A DNA stretch of 64,000 nucleotides from Allomuricauda sp. ARW1Y1 (GTDB lineage Bacteria > Bacteroidota > Bacteroidia > Flavobacteriales > Flavobacteriaceae): positions 105,294 to 169,293 of the forward strand of contig NZ_JACBZU010000006.1 of the NCBI RefSeq assembly GCF_013407935.1, given 5' to 3'. Under the pieces are notes generated by a model, which saw only the letters and a program-made list of their open reading frames with translations, did no database searches and was not told the origin of the DNA. Within the stretch, counting starts at the first letter, position 1. Each line of letters starts with the position of its first letter. This document shows, piece after piece, positions 35,193-44,195 of the stretch. The translations under genes were made by a program, and so were the position numbers.

Positions 35193-38100
35193 TCATTTTT
35201 TAGCGTAGTGTACTTTGTACCGCCAGAAACTGATACCGCCCAGAATGAATACCCCGAGCACGGTGTACCACACAAAGCTTGGGGTTATTACTTGGTCACC
35301 GCTTGCGTAACTATGCAACCCTACCAGGTAGAAATTCACCCCAAAATAGGTCATCATAATACTGGCAAAGGCCACGATACTGGCAAAATTATAGGCCCAA
35401 GTACCCCGTAATCCGGGTACCAAGCGCATGTGCAACACAAAAGCATAGACCATAATCGAAATCAAGGCCCAAGTTTCTTTGGGATCCCAGCCCCAATAGC
35501 GTCCCCAGCTCTCGTTGGCCCATTGTCCGCCCAAGAAATTACCGATGGTGAGCATGACCAATCCGGCGGTGAGTGCCAATTCGTTGATGACGGTAAGCTC
35601 CCTGATATTGATATCCATCCGCTTTTTATTCTTCTCGGTGGTCAGGACAATCAACAATAGCGCAACCACTCCCAAAATCATACCTACCGTCAATGGCCCA
35701 TAGCTACCTACAATGACCGCTACGTGAATCATCAGCCAATAGCTATCCAATACCGGTTGTAAATTGGCAATGGCCGGATCTACCCAGCTTTGGTGGGCTA
35801 TCCACAACAACATAGATGTTACAAACGCACTCGATGCGATGGTAAGCTCACTTTTTCGCCCCAAAGCCAAACCAATGCCCATGGTAGCCCAAGAAACATA
35901 AAGGATACTTTCGTAGGCATCACTCCAAGGAGCATGCCCAGAGATGTACCAACGTAAAATCAATCCGATGGTATGCCAAACAAAGAACAGGATTATGGTT
36001 CCTTTCAACAAATAGGCCGTAGCGTCCAAAAATTTGCGTTCCTTAAAAATTTTGGCAATCAACACAAAGAACAACAACACCCCAACCAAGGCGTAGTACT
36101 TGTACAAACGGTTGAAAAGGTCCAGCTTGTTGTAGATGATTTCCGTCTTAATCTTGTTGTCCGAGGGCAATACCTCCTTGCCGTGGTTTTTCTGGTTTTG
36201 CTTGAACGCTTCCAGCAAACGGTCGGGTTGGGAATAATCGCCACTGGCAATCGACTGTTGCAACGAGTTGAGATAGTACGGCATCGCATTCCTAACGAAA
36301 TTGGAATAGAGCGAATCCTGGAGCTGGTAGCCTCCACCACGATAATCGACGGCAGAAATCCATTTGTTGTTCTCGTCGTTCAGTAAGGGGAATATTTTTA
36401 CAATACTTCCACTTAGAGCCATGTCGAGCAAGCTCAAACGCTCCCCTACTTTCTTGAAATCCTTTTCAAAGTTGGATGGATTATTCGTAGAGGTGGCCTT
36501 TTCCAGATAAGGACGAAGCTTGTACGATCCTTTGGCATCGAAAAAATCGGTTGCTTTTACAAACTCGGTTCCTTCGGGCACCCCAATTACTTTTCGGATG
36601 CTATCATTTTCCTTTTTGCCCAACGCAATGATATCAGCGGTGTACCAAACCCCTGGGTTCAACATCATGGAAAGGAAAACCTGATTGGCAGAAAGATCTT
36701 TGTACGAATCATCACCACTCAATTTTCGCAATAGTTCCGATGCGAAGGTATTGATGGGCTTCATCCGTCCGCCCTCATCCTGAACCACCAAAGCTCCAAA
36801 CTTTTCGGCATGTTCCTTGGCCACCGTGGTCGCTTGAATCACCGAATCAATCTGGGCCTGAGTGGGCATGGAGCTGTGCTCATGACCATCTTCTTCTTGT
36901 GCCTGTGCAAAACCAAAGGCAAGCAACAAGGTCAAGGTAGTCAATGCCGCCTTTTTGGCTTTTAGTTTTTCCAATCGCTCCTGTAAATCCTTAAAGCGGG
37001 TCTTTCCAAAGAACATAATGCCCATCAAGCCGATATAGAGCAAGAAATAACCAATGTAAGTTATCCAAGTTCCCCACCAGTCATGGTTGACCGAAAGCAC
37101 TGTACCCCGCTCATCAGGGTCAAAACTCGACTGAAAAAACCGATAGCCTTCGTGGTCGAGTACGTGGTTCATATAAATGTCATAATCAAAAGGTCGTTCG
37201 TCGTGAACAGTGACCTTGCTCATAAAGGAAGCGTAACCTGCTTCCGTACCGGGATATTTTTCTGCAATAAAGTCCTTCAACTCAACAGAAAATGGCAATT
37301 GATAGACTTTGGAACCGTAGCTCAACGTAAAGTCCAAACCACCTACATTGAACTTATCCGAAAAATTGGAAGTTCCCTTGCTTCCCAAGAGTTTAACCTC
37401 CTTGGACTCCCCATTGGCAGAAATGGAAACCACGAGCGCATCTTGGGTGACCTTTGTGATCTCTTCATCCGGGACTTTTACAATACCATATTTGCCCTTT
37501 ACGATGGGTTCAGGAACCACGAACTGCATTCCGCCCATGTTGTATAGCGAACGTAATTGTAGCGGTTGAATGCTATCGGTAACCACATCACCCTGAAACT
37601 GGTCCGCCATCCGCATAAAGTTTCCTTCAAATGGAGTTTTGATGCGATAACCATTTTCCTCATCATAAAAAATATTGATGGCGCCTTCCGTTTCATTGTT
37701 CAGCGCAAAAAGAATATTGTGTACACTGGCAATTTTACCATTCTCCAAATAATGTTCATGCCGCTGTCCGTTGCCCGCTTCTACAATTTGTAAAAACTCG
37801 GTCCCATTTTCATCGGGAATCAACCCTTTTTTGGCTCCTCTGATGAAATCCACATAGCTTATGGTGAAAGGTTGACCGTTGAAGTCGGACTTCCAAGGCA
37901 AGCTGGAACGTTTGCCTTCGGGAGTAACCAAAATATCGTCCTCCAAGACTCTTCTCTTCGTTTCTCCGTTGATATCCCCATCCACATAAGCAGTCAGATA
38001 CGTTTTGTCGGAATAAAAAACATTCTCGGTAGCTCCCTCCCTAATCGGCATCATCCCTTCATAACTGATATATCGGGTAACAAACGCACCAACAATAATC

Positions 38101-38363
38101 AAAATCCAAGAAAGGTGGAGTACTAAGACGGGCCATTTTTTCCAATCCAACAATCGATATCTGTAAATATTTCCCAAAAAGTTGATCACAAAAAAGACCA
38201 TGATAACCTCGAACCAAGTGGCATTGTAAATGTAAATTCTAGCGGTTTCAGTACTGTACCAGCTTTCCACAAATGTTCCTATGGCCATTGCCGCGGCAAA
38301 AACCAGAAAAAGAACAGCCATAAGTCTAGTGGAAAAAAGCGTTTTCTTAAGAATATCGATCAT
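35193..38363 (-). CDS. ccsA: Fused cytochrome c biogenesis protein CcsBA (ResB-ResC)
   Basis: A 1056-residue membrane protein. The N-terminal part is ResB/CcsB-like: four membrane helices, with a large periplasmic domain from about 90 to 420. The C-terminal part is CcsA/ResC with ISGHAPWSDAYES, flanking His residues and the haem-handling motif WGWDPKETWALI. It exports haem and attaches it to c-type apocytochromes (System II). A signal-like hydrophobic stretch ending FGFAQAQ near residue 490 and a periplasmic insert precede the CcsA part. The fused form is usual in Bacteroidota. Confidence 0.94.
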   Translation of the reverse strand: MIDILKKTLFSTRLMAVLFLVFAAAMAIGTFVESWYSTETARIYIYNATWFEVIMVFFVINFLGNIYRYRLLDWKKWPVLVLHLSWILIIVGAFVTRYISYEGMMPIREGATENVFYSDKTYLTAYVDGDINGETKRRVLEDDILVTPEGKRSSLPWKSDFNGQPFTISYVDFIRGAKKGLIPDENGTEFLQIVEAGNGQRHEHYLENGKIASVHNILFALNNETEGAINIFYDEENGYRIKTPFEGNFMRMADQFQGDVVTDSIQPLQLRSLYNMGGMQFVVPEPIVKGKYGIVKVPDEEITKVTQDALVVSISANGESKEVKLLGSKGTSNFSDKFNVGGLDFTLSYGSKVYQLPFSVELKDFIAEKYPGTEAGYASFMSKVTVHDERPFDYDIYMNHVLDHEGYRFFQSSFDPDERGTVLSVNHDWWGTWITYIGYFLLYIGLMGIMFFGKTRFKDLQERLEKLKAKKAALTTLTLLLAFGFAQAQEEDGHEHSSMPTQAQIDSVIQATTVAKEHAEKFGALVVQDEGGRMKPINTFASELLRKLSGDDSYKDLSANQVFLSMMLNPGVWYTADIIALGKKENDSIRKVIGVPEGTEFVKATDFFDAKGSYKLRPYLEKATSTNNPSNFEKDFKKVGERLSLLDMALSGSIVKIFPLLNDENNKWISAVDYRGGGYQLQDSLYSNFVRNAMPYYLNSLQQSIASGDYSQPDRLLEAFKQNQKNHGKEVLPSDNKIKTEIIYNKLDLFNRLYKYYALVGVLLFFVLIAKIFKERKFLDATAYLLKGTIILFFVWHTIGLILRWYISGHAPWSDAYESILYVSWATMGIGLALGRKSELTIASSAFVTSMLLWIAHQSWVDPAIANLQPVLDSYWLMIHVAVIVGSYGPLTVGMILGVVALLLIVLTTEKNKKRMDINIRELTVINELALTAGLVMLTIGNFLGGQWANESWGRYWGWDPKETWALISIMVYAFVLHMRLVPGLRGTWAYNFASIVAFASIMMTYFGVNFYLVGLHSYASGDQVITPSFVWYTVLGVFILGGISFWRYKVHYAKK

Positions 38364-38496
38364 GGAAATTCAATCTACTTTTGGCTTGCAAAAATACGGC
38401 CTTTTGATAACTTTTTTGTTTACGATGGGCATAAAAATCTAATAGAATTGTTAATTCTTTGGATTCTTCATCAGTCTTTAATTTGTAGTTTTGCGC

Positions 38497-39258
38497 ATGC
38501 TTTCTATCGTGATTTTAGGAACGGGAAACCTTGCAAAACACTTGTTTGATGCTTTTTTGAAGGCTGAAGATATCCATGTGGCCCAAGTGGTGGGAAGAAA
38601 CAAGGAGGCCTTGTCCCAATTTTCGGAACAGTGCAGCGTTTCCAATGATTTTGGAACCATCGCTGATGCCGATGTTTATTTGATAGCCGTAAAAGATGAT
38701 GCGATTGCCGAGGTCTCTAGCCACTTATTAACTAAAAAGGGATTGGTCGCCCATACGTCGGGAGCTATCGGACTTGAAGTCATTCAAACGGACAACAAAG
38801 GTGTTTTCTATCCTTTACAGACCTTTACCAAAGGTAAACCCGTCTCGTTCCAATCCATTCCTATCTGCGTAGAGGCCGAATCCAAGCAATCATTGGATCT
38901 ATTAAGGACCTTGGCCCGTTCCATTTCGGAAAACGTGCACCATATCGACTCGGAACAGCGAAAAAAATTGCATCTTGCAGCCGTTTTTGTAAACAATTTC
39001 ACCAATTACCTGTACGGTATTGGTGAATCGATTTGTTTGGATGAGGGGCTGACTTTTGACCTGTTAAAGCCCTTGATTTTGGAAACAGCGGAAAAAGTTC
39101 AGCATCTAACCCCAAAGGAGGCGCAAACCGGTCCCGCACGCCGAAATGATTCCGAAAGTATGGAAGCGCATTTGGAACTGTTGAACGATGAGGAACATAT
39201 AACACTATATAAATTATTGAGTCAAGCCATAAAAAAGAGGCATGAAGAAGAATTATAA
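38497..39258 (+). CDS. Rossmann-fold DUF2520 protein
   Basis: A 253-residue protein from the ATG at 38497 (TTG at 38491 is the alternative). The N-terminal dinucleotide-binding fold (IVILGTGNLAKHLFDAF) and YPLQTFTKG belong to the F420/NADP-oxidoreductase-like group, and the C-terminal helical part is DUF2520. It resembles ketopantoate-reductase-type proteins, but no substrate is known. Its 3' end overlaps kdsC by 17 bp, so it heads the DUF2520-kdsC-maf operon. Confidence 0.88.
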   Translation: MLSIVILGTGNLAKHLFDAFLKAEDIHVAQVVGRNKEALSQFSEQCSVSNDFGTIADADVYLIAVKDDAIAEVSSHLLTKKGLVAHTSGAIGLEVIQTDNKGVFYPLQTFTKGKPVSFQSIPICVEAESKQSLDLLRTLARSISENVHHIDSEQRKKLHLAAVFVNNFTNYLYGIGESICLDEGLTFDLLKPLILETAEKVQHLTPKEAQTGPARRNDSESMEAHLELLNDEEHITLYKLLSQAIKKRHEEEL

Positions 39259-39769
39259 AGAGCTGTTGAGCAGCATTACCACTTTTGTTTTTGATGTGGA
39301 CGGGGTGTTTACCGATGGAACCGTTTTGATTACCACCGAAGGTGAATTGCTTAGAAAAATGAGTGTAAAGGACGGTTTTGCCTTAAAGACCGCTATATCC
39401 AAAGGCTATAACGTCTGCATCATCACAGGCGGGACCAACCAAGGAGTAAAAGAGCGCTTGAAAGGATTGGGCGTGACCGATTTTTATATGGGTGCACATT
39501 TTAAACAGGAAGCGCTGGAAGAATATTTGGACATTCACGGAATCGACCCCGCTTCGGTAGTGTACATGGGTGATGACCTTCCGGATATTCCTCCAATGAA
39601 AATGGTTGCCTTGGCCACTTCACCGCAAAATGCCGTTCCTGAGGTCAAAGCCATTTCCGACTATGTTTCCCACAAGAATGGTGGGGAAGGCTGTGTTCGC
39701 GACATCATTGAACAGGTACTGAAAGTACGTGGGGACTGGAACGATAATTTCAGTGCGAAGAATGACTAA
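39242..39769 (+). CDS. KdsC-like HAD phosphatase (3-deoxy-D-manno-octulosonate-8-phosphate phosphatase family)
   Basis: A 175-residue capless HAD phosphatase of C0 type. The motifs are FDVDGVFTDGT (nucleophile Asp and acid Asp), CIITGGTN and MGDDLPDIPPM. It matches KdsC in length and motifs. KdsC makes free KDO for lipid A attachment. Similar HAD proteins act on N-acylneuraminate-9-phosphate, so the substrate is not fully certain. Overlaps upstream (17 bp) and downstream (8 bp) show tight co-translation. Confidence 0.88.
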   Translation: MKKNYKELLSSITTFVFDVDGVFTDGTVLITTEGELLRKMSVKDGFALKTAISKGYNVCIITGGTNQGVKERLKGLGVTDFYMGAHFKQEALEEYLDIHGIDPASVVYMGDDLPDIPPMKMVALATSPQNAVPEVKAISDYVSHKNGGEGCVRDIIEQVLKVRGDWNDNFSAKND

Positions 39770-40355
39770 TAATCCACTCAAAGAAAAACTCAAGGACAAA
39801 AAGATCATACTCGGTTCCGGTTCTCCAAGACGGAAAATGTTTCTGGAAGAATTGGGACTTGATTTTGAGGTCAGGCCCAAATCGGTGGAAGAAGTCTATC
39901 CCACCGAATTGCAGGGTCAGGAGATTTCGGAATATTTGGCCCAACTCAAGGCCTCCCCTTTTTTGGAGGAATTGGAACCTAACCAAATCGTCATTACTTC
40001 GGATACGGTGGTTTGGCACAATAACACATCCCTGGCCAAAGCCGCCGACCAAGCGGAGGCTTTTGAAATGTTGCGAACCTTATCTGGAGACTGGCATGAG
40101 GTGATTACCTCGGTTTGTTTTACTACAAAAAAGGAACAGCAAACGGTGAGCGGCATCACCAAGGTGAAGTTGAAAGAGTTCTCCGATGATGAAATCAACT
40201 TTTACATTGAGACCTGCCAACCTTTTGATAAAGCGGGAGCCTACGGCATCCAAGAATGGATAGGGATGATTGGCATTACGGAAATCCAAGGCTCGTACAC
40301 CAATGTGGTAGGCTTGCCCACCGATTTGGTCTATGCAACCCTCATGCAACTGTAG
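39762..40355 (+). CDS. Maf-like nucleotide pyrophosphatase
   Basis: A 197-residue protein from the ATG at 39762, which overlaps the kdsC stop by 8 bp. Conserved Maf features are LGSGSPRRKMFLEELGLDF at the N-terminus, SDTVVWHN and the C-terminal KAGAYGIQEW. Maf proteins hydrolyse non-canonical or canonical NTPs (dTTP/UTP in YhdE types) and have been linked to septum arrest. It is the last gene of the DUF2520-kdsC-maf operon. Confidence 0.92.
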   Translation: MTNNPLKEKLKDKKIILGSGSPRRKMFLEELGLDFEVRPKSVEEVYPTELQGQEISEYLAQLKASPFLEELEPNQIVITSDTVVWHNNTSLAKAADQAEAFEMLRTLSGDWHEVITSVCFTTKKEQQTVSGITKVKLKEFSDDEINFYIETCQPFDKAGAYGIQEWIGMIGITEIQGSYTNVVGLPTDLVYATLMQL

Positions 40356-40512
40356 CCCATGATTGATTTGAAAGGGCAAGTTCAAGGAACCCGCTACTTT
40401 CTCGCTCATTGTACCATCACCGCGTATTTAAAGGGAAGCTACCATTAATTAGAAAAAGTTAAGTATCTTGAAAGAAACCGACTTTACTAGTAACTTCGAA
40501 AAAAATGCGTTT

Positions 40513-41460
40513 ATGAAATCTGTCCTCCCGACCTTCACCACTACGTTTCTATCCTTACTATTGGTATTTGTTTTTGGATGTAAACAAGAAAACAATACGG
40601 AAACATCGGCCGAATTGCCTTCAAAAAAAGAGAAGGAACCAGAAGCTCCCAAACGCCCTATTTCCGACAACTTTAAAGAGTATTGGTATGCAGGCGAGGC
40701 AGAAATTACTTCGTACCAATTGAAACAGGCCAGATATGGAGAGCTGCGCGATGGCAATGCAGTCATGATCTATGTTACCGAACCCTTTTTGGCCAAAGAA
40801 CAAGTAAAGGCAAATAACAGCAATCCAGATAATGTATCGGTCCTCAAATTGAACGCGACCAAAAACTTTCTAACTGGAATCTACCCCTACTCCATCATGA
40901 GTAGTACCTTTTACCCGGTGTACGACAATCAACATGCCCTAAAAACAAGTTTGTCCGTGCAGGAATGGTGCGGTCATGTGTATTCCCAACTGAACAATCG
41001 GGAAATGTTTGAATTTATGTCCCATTCTTATTTTGAAGGGGAGGCAGACCAAAATTTCACCATGGACAAAGCAGCTCTCGAGAATGAAATTTGGACCAAA
41101 ATCCGGATTGCCCCTGAAAACTTGCCCGTTGGGGATATCACTATGATTCCCTCCTTGGAGTTTCTTCGATTAAGACATCAGGAAATCAAAGCGTACCAAG
41201 CCACGGCTGAAATAGCCTCAAAAGATGGCATCACCACCTATTCTATTTCCTATCCTGAATTGGAACGAAATTTGATGATACATTTTACGTCCGAATTCCC
41301 GTTTTCCATTGAAGGTTGGACGGAAGAATTCAAGAGTGGTTTCGGGGCCAACGCAAAAACATTGACCAGTACGGCATCGAAAATAAAGACCCTCAAAACG
41401 GCCTATTGGCAACAAAATGGGAACAATGATTTGATGTTGCGGGACAGTTTAGGTTTGTAA
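40513..41460 (+). CDS. Lipoprotein of unknown function located downstream of maf
   Basis: A 315-residue lipoprotein from the ATG at 40513 (lipobox VFGC near residue 23). An acidic/Lys-rich linker follows, then a mostly beta protein of about 270 residues (ISDNFKEYWYAGEAEITSYQLKQARYG, VQEWCGHVYSQLNNREMFEF). I recall homologues labelled septum formation inhibitor Maf in databases, but there is no Maf motif here; that name probably came from the neighbouring gene. The function is unknown and it is probably outer-membrane anchored. Confidence 0.8.
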   Translation: MKSVLPTFTTTFLSLLLVFVFGCKQENNTETSAELPSKKEKEPEAPKRPISDNFKEYWYAGEAEITSYQLKQARYGELRDGNAVMIYVTEPFLAKEQVKANNSNPDNVSVLKLNATKNFLTGIYPYSIMSSTFYPVYDNQHALKTSLSVQEWCGHVYSQLNNREMFEFMSHSYFEGEADQNFTMDKAALENEIWTKIRIAPENLPVGDITMIPSLEFLRLRHQEIKAYQATAEIASKDGITTYSISYPELERNLMIHFTSEFPFSIEGWTEEFKSGFGANAKTLTSTASKIKTLKTAYWQQNGNNDLMLRDSLGL

Positions 41461-41521
41461 CACCGCGTTGCGGCTATGTTAAAACTCCTCTAAATTGACC
41501 CCTAACTAATGGTTTACTGTC

Positions 41522-41529
41522 TATATTTG
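41522..41529 (+). promoter_or_regulatory. Candidate -7 element of the PIG-L/symporter operon
   Basis: TATATTTG is a perfect TAnnTTTG match 23 bp before the ATG. The nearest TTG (41495-41497) is 24 bp away, longer than usual. Confidence 0.5.
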
Positions 41530-41552
41530 AAGCAACCACTAAACAACCAACT

Positions 41553-44084
41553 ATGAAGCATTTTTGGATTATCCTTTCCATGTGCGTGATGTGTTTTACG
41601 AACCTTTTTGCCCAAAAACCGGATAAGCTAACTTCGGCAGAACTTTTCCACGAAATCCAAAAACTGAATTTTTTGGGGACCGCGCTCTACGTTGCGGCCC
41701 ACCCAGATGACGAAAACACAAGCCTAATCTCGTATTTGGCCAACCATGATAAAGCCCGAACGGTGTATATATCCCTGACCCGAGGGGATGGTGGGCAAAA
41801 CCTTATTGGACCCGAACTCAGTGAACTTTTGGGCGTTTTGCGTACACAAGAGCTTCTGGCGGCGAGACATATTGATGGCGGGGAGCAGCGTTTTTCCCGC
41901 GCCAATGATTTTGGTTTTTCCAAACATCCGAACGAAACCCTTAAAATTTGGGACAAGGATATGGTTTTGGCCGATGTGGTTTGGGTCATTCGGAATATCA
42001 AGCCCGATGTGATCATCAACCGTTTTGACCATAGAACCCCTGGCTCCACTCATGGTCATCATACCTCCTCCGCGATATTGAGCATGGAAGCATTTGATTT
42101 GGCCAATGACCCTAACGCATACACAGAGCAGTTGGATTTGACCTCCCCGTGGCAGCCGAAACGTATTTTCTACAACACCTCGTGGTGGCAATACGGTAGT
42201 CAAGAAGCCTTTGAAAAAGTGGACAAATCAGGTATGGTCAAACTGGACGTGGGCACCTACTACGCCGAGCTAGGACTCTCCAATAACGAAATCGCCGCAA
42301 TGTCCCGTAGCCAGCACCTGTGCCAAGGATTTGGCCGGCTGACCGATAGAGGTTCGGACAATGAGTATATTGAACTTCTTAAGGGAGATATGCCCAAGAA
42401 TAACAATGTATTCGAGGGTATCAACACTACGTGGTCCCGTGTGGAAGGCGGTGAAGCCGTAGGCAATATTTTGTATGAGGTAGAGGCCAATTTTGATTTT
42501 CAAACCCCATCAAAGCACATTCCACAATTGGTAGAGGCCTATCAGCTATTGCAACAAGTAAAAGATGAGCATTGGAGAACCTTAAAGTCACAGGAGCTCA
42601 AAAATATTATACTGGCCGCTTCAGGATTATATCTGGAAGCCAGCTCGGCAAGTGCATCTGCCACACCTGGCAGCAAAGTCACTGTCAACATCGAAACCAT
42701 TAACCGGTCATCCCCAAGCGTTGTGCTCAAAGAAATCCAAATGATCGGGGTTGATGCCCAATTGTCTCCCAACAAGACGTTGAACGACAATCAACGGGAG
42801 AATTTTGAAATCAATTTTACCGTACCCGAAAACATCGCATATACCAGTCCTTACTGGCTCAAGGAGCCTGGCACTTTGGGCACTTACACGGTGAACGACC
42901 AAAATTTGATTGGCCAGCCCGAAACCCCAAGTGCATTTAAAGCTGTTTTCACAGTGCTGGTCTCGGGTGTTGAAATTCCCTTTGAAAAAGAAGTAGTACA
43001 TCGCTACTCTCGTCCGGACAAAGGGGAATTGTACGAGCCTTTTGCCATTTTACCGGAGGTGACTTCCAAAATTGATGAAAAAGTACTGATTTTCGCTGAT
43101 GCCGATTCCAAAGAAGTACAAGTAAAAATTAGAGCTGGAAAAAATGATGTTTCAGGTAGCGTTAGCTTGAGTCATCCTTCGGGCTGGGTGGTTACACCGA
43201 GTAGCATCCCTTTTTCCATTGCTCAAAAAGGAGAGGAAATTTCCGTTGCTTTTCAGGTTACTCCACCAGATACCGAAAGTGAGGGTAAAATTGCCCCAAA
43301 AGTTACGGTCGCCAACAAGGTTTATGATAGGGAGTTGATAGAGATCAATTATGATCATATTCCAAAACAGTCCGTTCTGCTTCCTTCTGAGGCCAAAGTG
43401 GTCCGCATGGATATAAAAAAATCCGGAGAACATATCGCCTATATTATGGGAGCTGGGGACAATGTGCCCGAGAGTTTGGAACAGATTGGTTACCAAGTCC
43501 ATTTGGTCGACCCAAACGACATCCAGAACGGGGATTTGGATAAGTATGATGCCGTAGTAGTGGGCATACGCGCCTACAATGTGGTGGAAGCCCTCAAATT
43601 TAAACAGCCCGTTTTGTTCGACTATGTGCAAAATGGAGGCACCATGATCGTTCAGTACAACACTGCTGGACGATGGGCCAGTCAATTTGAAAACATCGCA
43701 CCTTACGATGTTACGCTTTCTAGGGATAGGGTAACCGACGAAAATGCCAAAGTGGATATTTTAGCGCCAGAACACCCCTTGGTCAATTTCCCAAATACCA
43801 TTTCGGAAAAGGATTTTGATGGCTGGGTACAGGAACGTGGACTTTATTTTCCAAGTCAGTGGAGTTCCGAGTTCACCCCTATACTTTCCATGAAAGACGA
43901 AGGCGAATCGGAAAAGCAAGGAAGCCTTATTGTGGCACCTTATGGAGAAGGTCACTATATTTACACGGGACTAAGCTTTTTCAGGGAACTTCCTGTTGGG
44001 GTTTCTGGAGCATATAAACTCTTTGCGAATATGCTTTCCATAGGAAAGAGTGAGGTAAAAAAACAAAGCAATGTCAAAGGATAA
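41553..44084 (+). CDS. Exported PIG-L family deacetylase, large form
   Basis: An 843-residue protein with a signal peptide (cleavage near LFAQ). The N-terminal PIG-L/LmbE zinc domain has AAHPDDENTSLI and the HGHHTSS region. It is followed by a beta-rich domain (about 340-600, NEW3/Ig-like) and a C-terminal alpha/beta domain (about 610-830) resembling a class I glutamine amidotransferase/ThuA-like fold (YDAVVVGIRAYNV, YNTAGRW). It may deacetylate an N-acetyl-sugar conjugate outside the cytoplasm. A tiny membrane ORF and a symporter gene follow with overlap or 8-bp spacing, suggesting uptake of its product. Confidence 0.87.
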   Translation: MKHFWIILSMCVMCFTNLFAQKPDKLTSAELFHEIQKLNFLGTALYVAAHPDDENTSLISYLANHDKARTVYISLTRGDGGQNLIGPELSELLGVLRTQELLAARHIDGGEQRFSRANDFGFSKHPNETLKIWDKDMVLADVVWVIRNIKPDVIINRFDHRTPGSTHGHHTSSAILSMEAFDLANDPNAYTEQLDLTSPWQPKRIFYNTSWWQYGSQEAFEKVDKSGMVKLDVGTYYAELGLSNNEIAAMSRSQHLCQGFGRLTDRGSDNEYIELLKGDMPKNNNVFEGINTTWSRVEGGEAVGNILYEVEANFDFQTPSKHIPQLVEAYQLLQQVKDEHWRTLKSQELKNIILAASGLYLEASSASASATPGSKVTVNIETINRSSPSVVLKEIQMIGVDAQLSPNKTLNDNQRENFEINFTVPENIAYTSPYWLKEPGTLGTYTVNDQNLIGQPETPSAFKAVFTVLVSGVEIPFEKEVVHRYSRPDKGELYEPFAILPEVTSKIDEKVLIFADADSKEVQVKIRAGKNDVSGSVSLSHPSGWVVTPSSIPFSIAQKGEEISVAFQVTPPDTESEGKIAPKVTVANKVYDRELIEINYDHIPKQSVLLPSEAKVVRMDIKKSGEHIAYIMGAGDNVPESLEQIGYQVHLVDPNDIQNGDLDKYDAVVVGIRAYNVVEALKFKQPVLFDYVQNGGTMIVQYNTAGRWASQFENIAPYDVTLSRDRVTDENAKVDILAPEHPLVNFPNTISEKDFDGWVQERGLYFPSQWSSEFTPILSMKDEGESEKQGSLIVAPYGEGHYIYTGLSFFRELPVGVSGAYKLFANMLSIGKSEVKKQSNVKG

Positions 44085-44187
44085 TATGGACACCAAATTT
44101 GAATGGAAAAAGGAGTACAGCATTGTGATTCTTTTAAATGCCATTTACATATTGGCCTTTTACCTCATTATGATTTTAAACAATTAA
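44071..44187 (+). CDS. 38-residue single-pass membrane protein between deacetylase and symporter
   Basis: ATG at 44071 overlaps the PIG-L stop by 14 bp, and the TAA at 44185-44187 is 8 bp before the symporter ATG. The peptide has a charged N-terminus (DTKFEWKKEYSI) and one hydrophobic helix (VILLNAIYILAFYLIMIL). An internal Met (MDTKFEW, 44086) is another start. Spacing and composition fit a real translated gene, perhaps a small accessory subunit of the symporter. The role is inference. Confidence 0.65.
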   Translation: MSKDNMDTKFEWKKEYSIVILLNAIYILAFYLIMILNN

Positions 44188-44195
44188 CTCCCTGA

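Noticed and set aside
40513..41460. Calling the lipoprotein a Maf septum-formation inhibitor
   Set aside because: The SxSxRR and SDT motifs of Maf are absent; the true Maf is the preceding gene.
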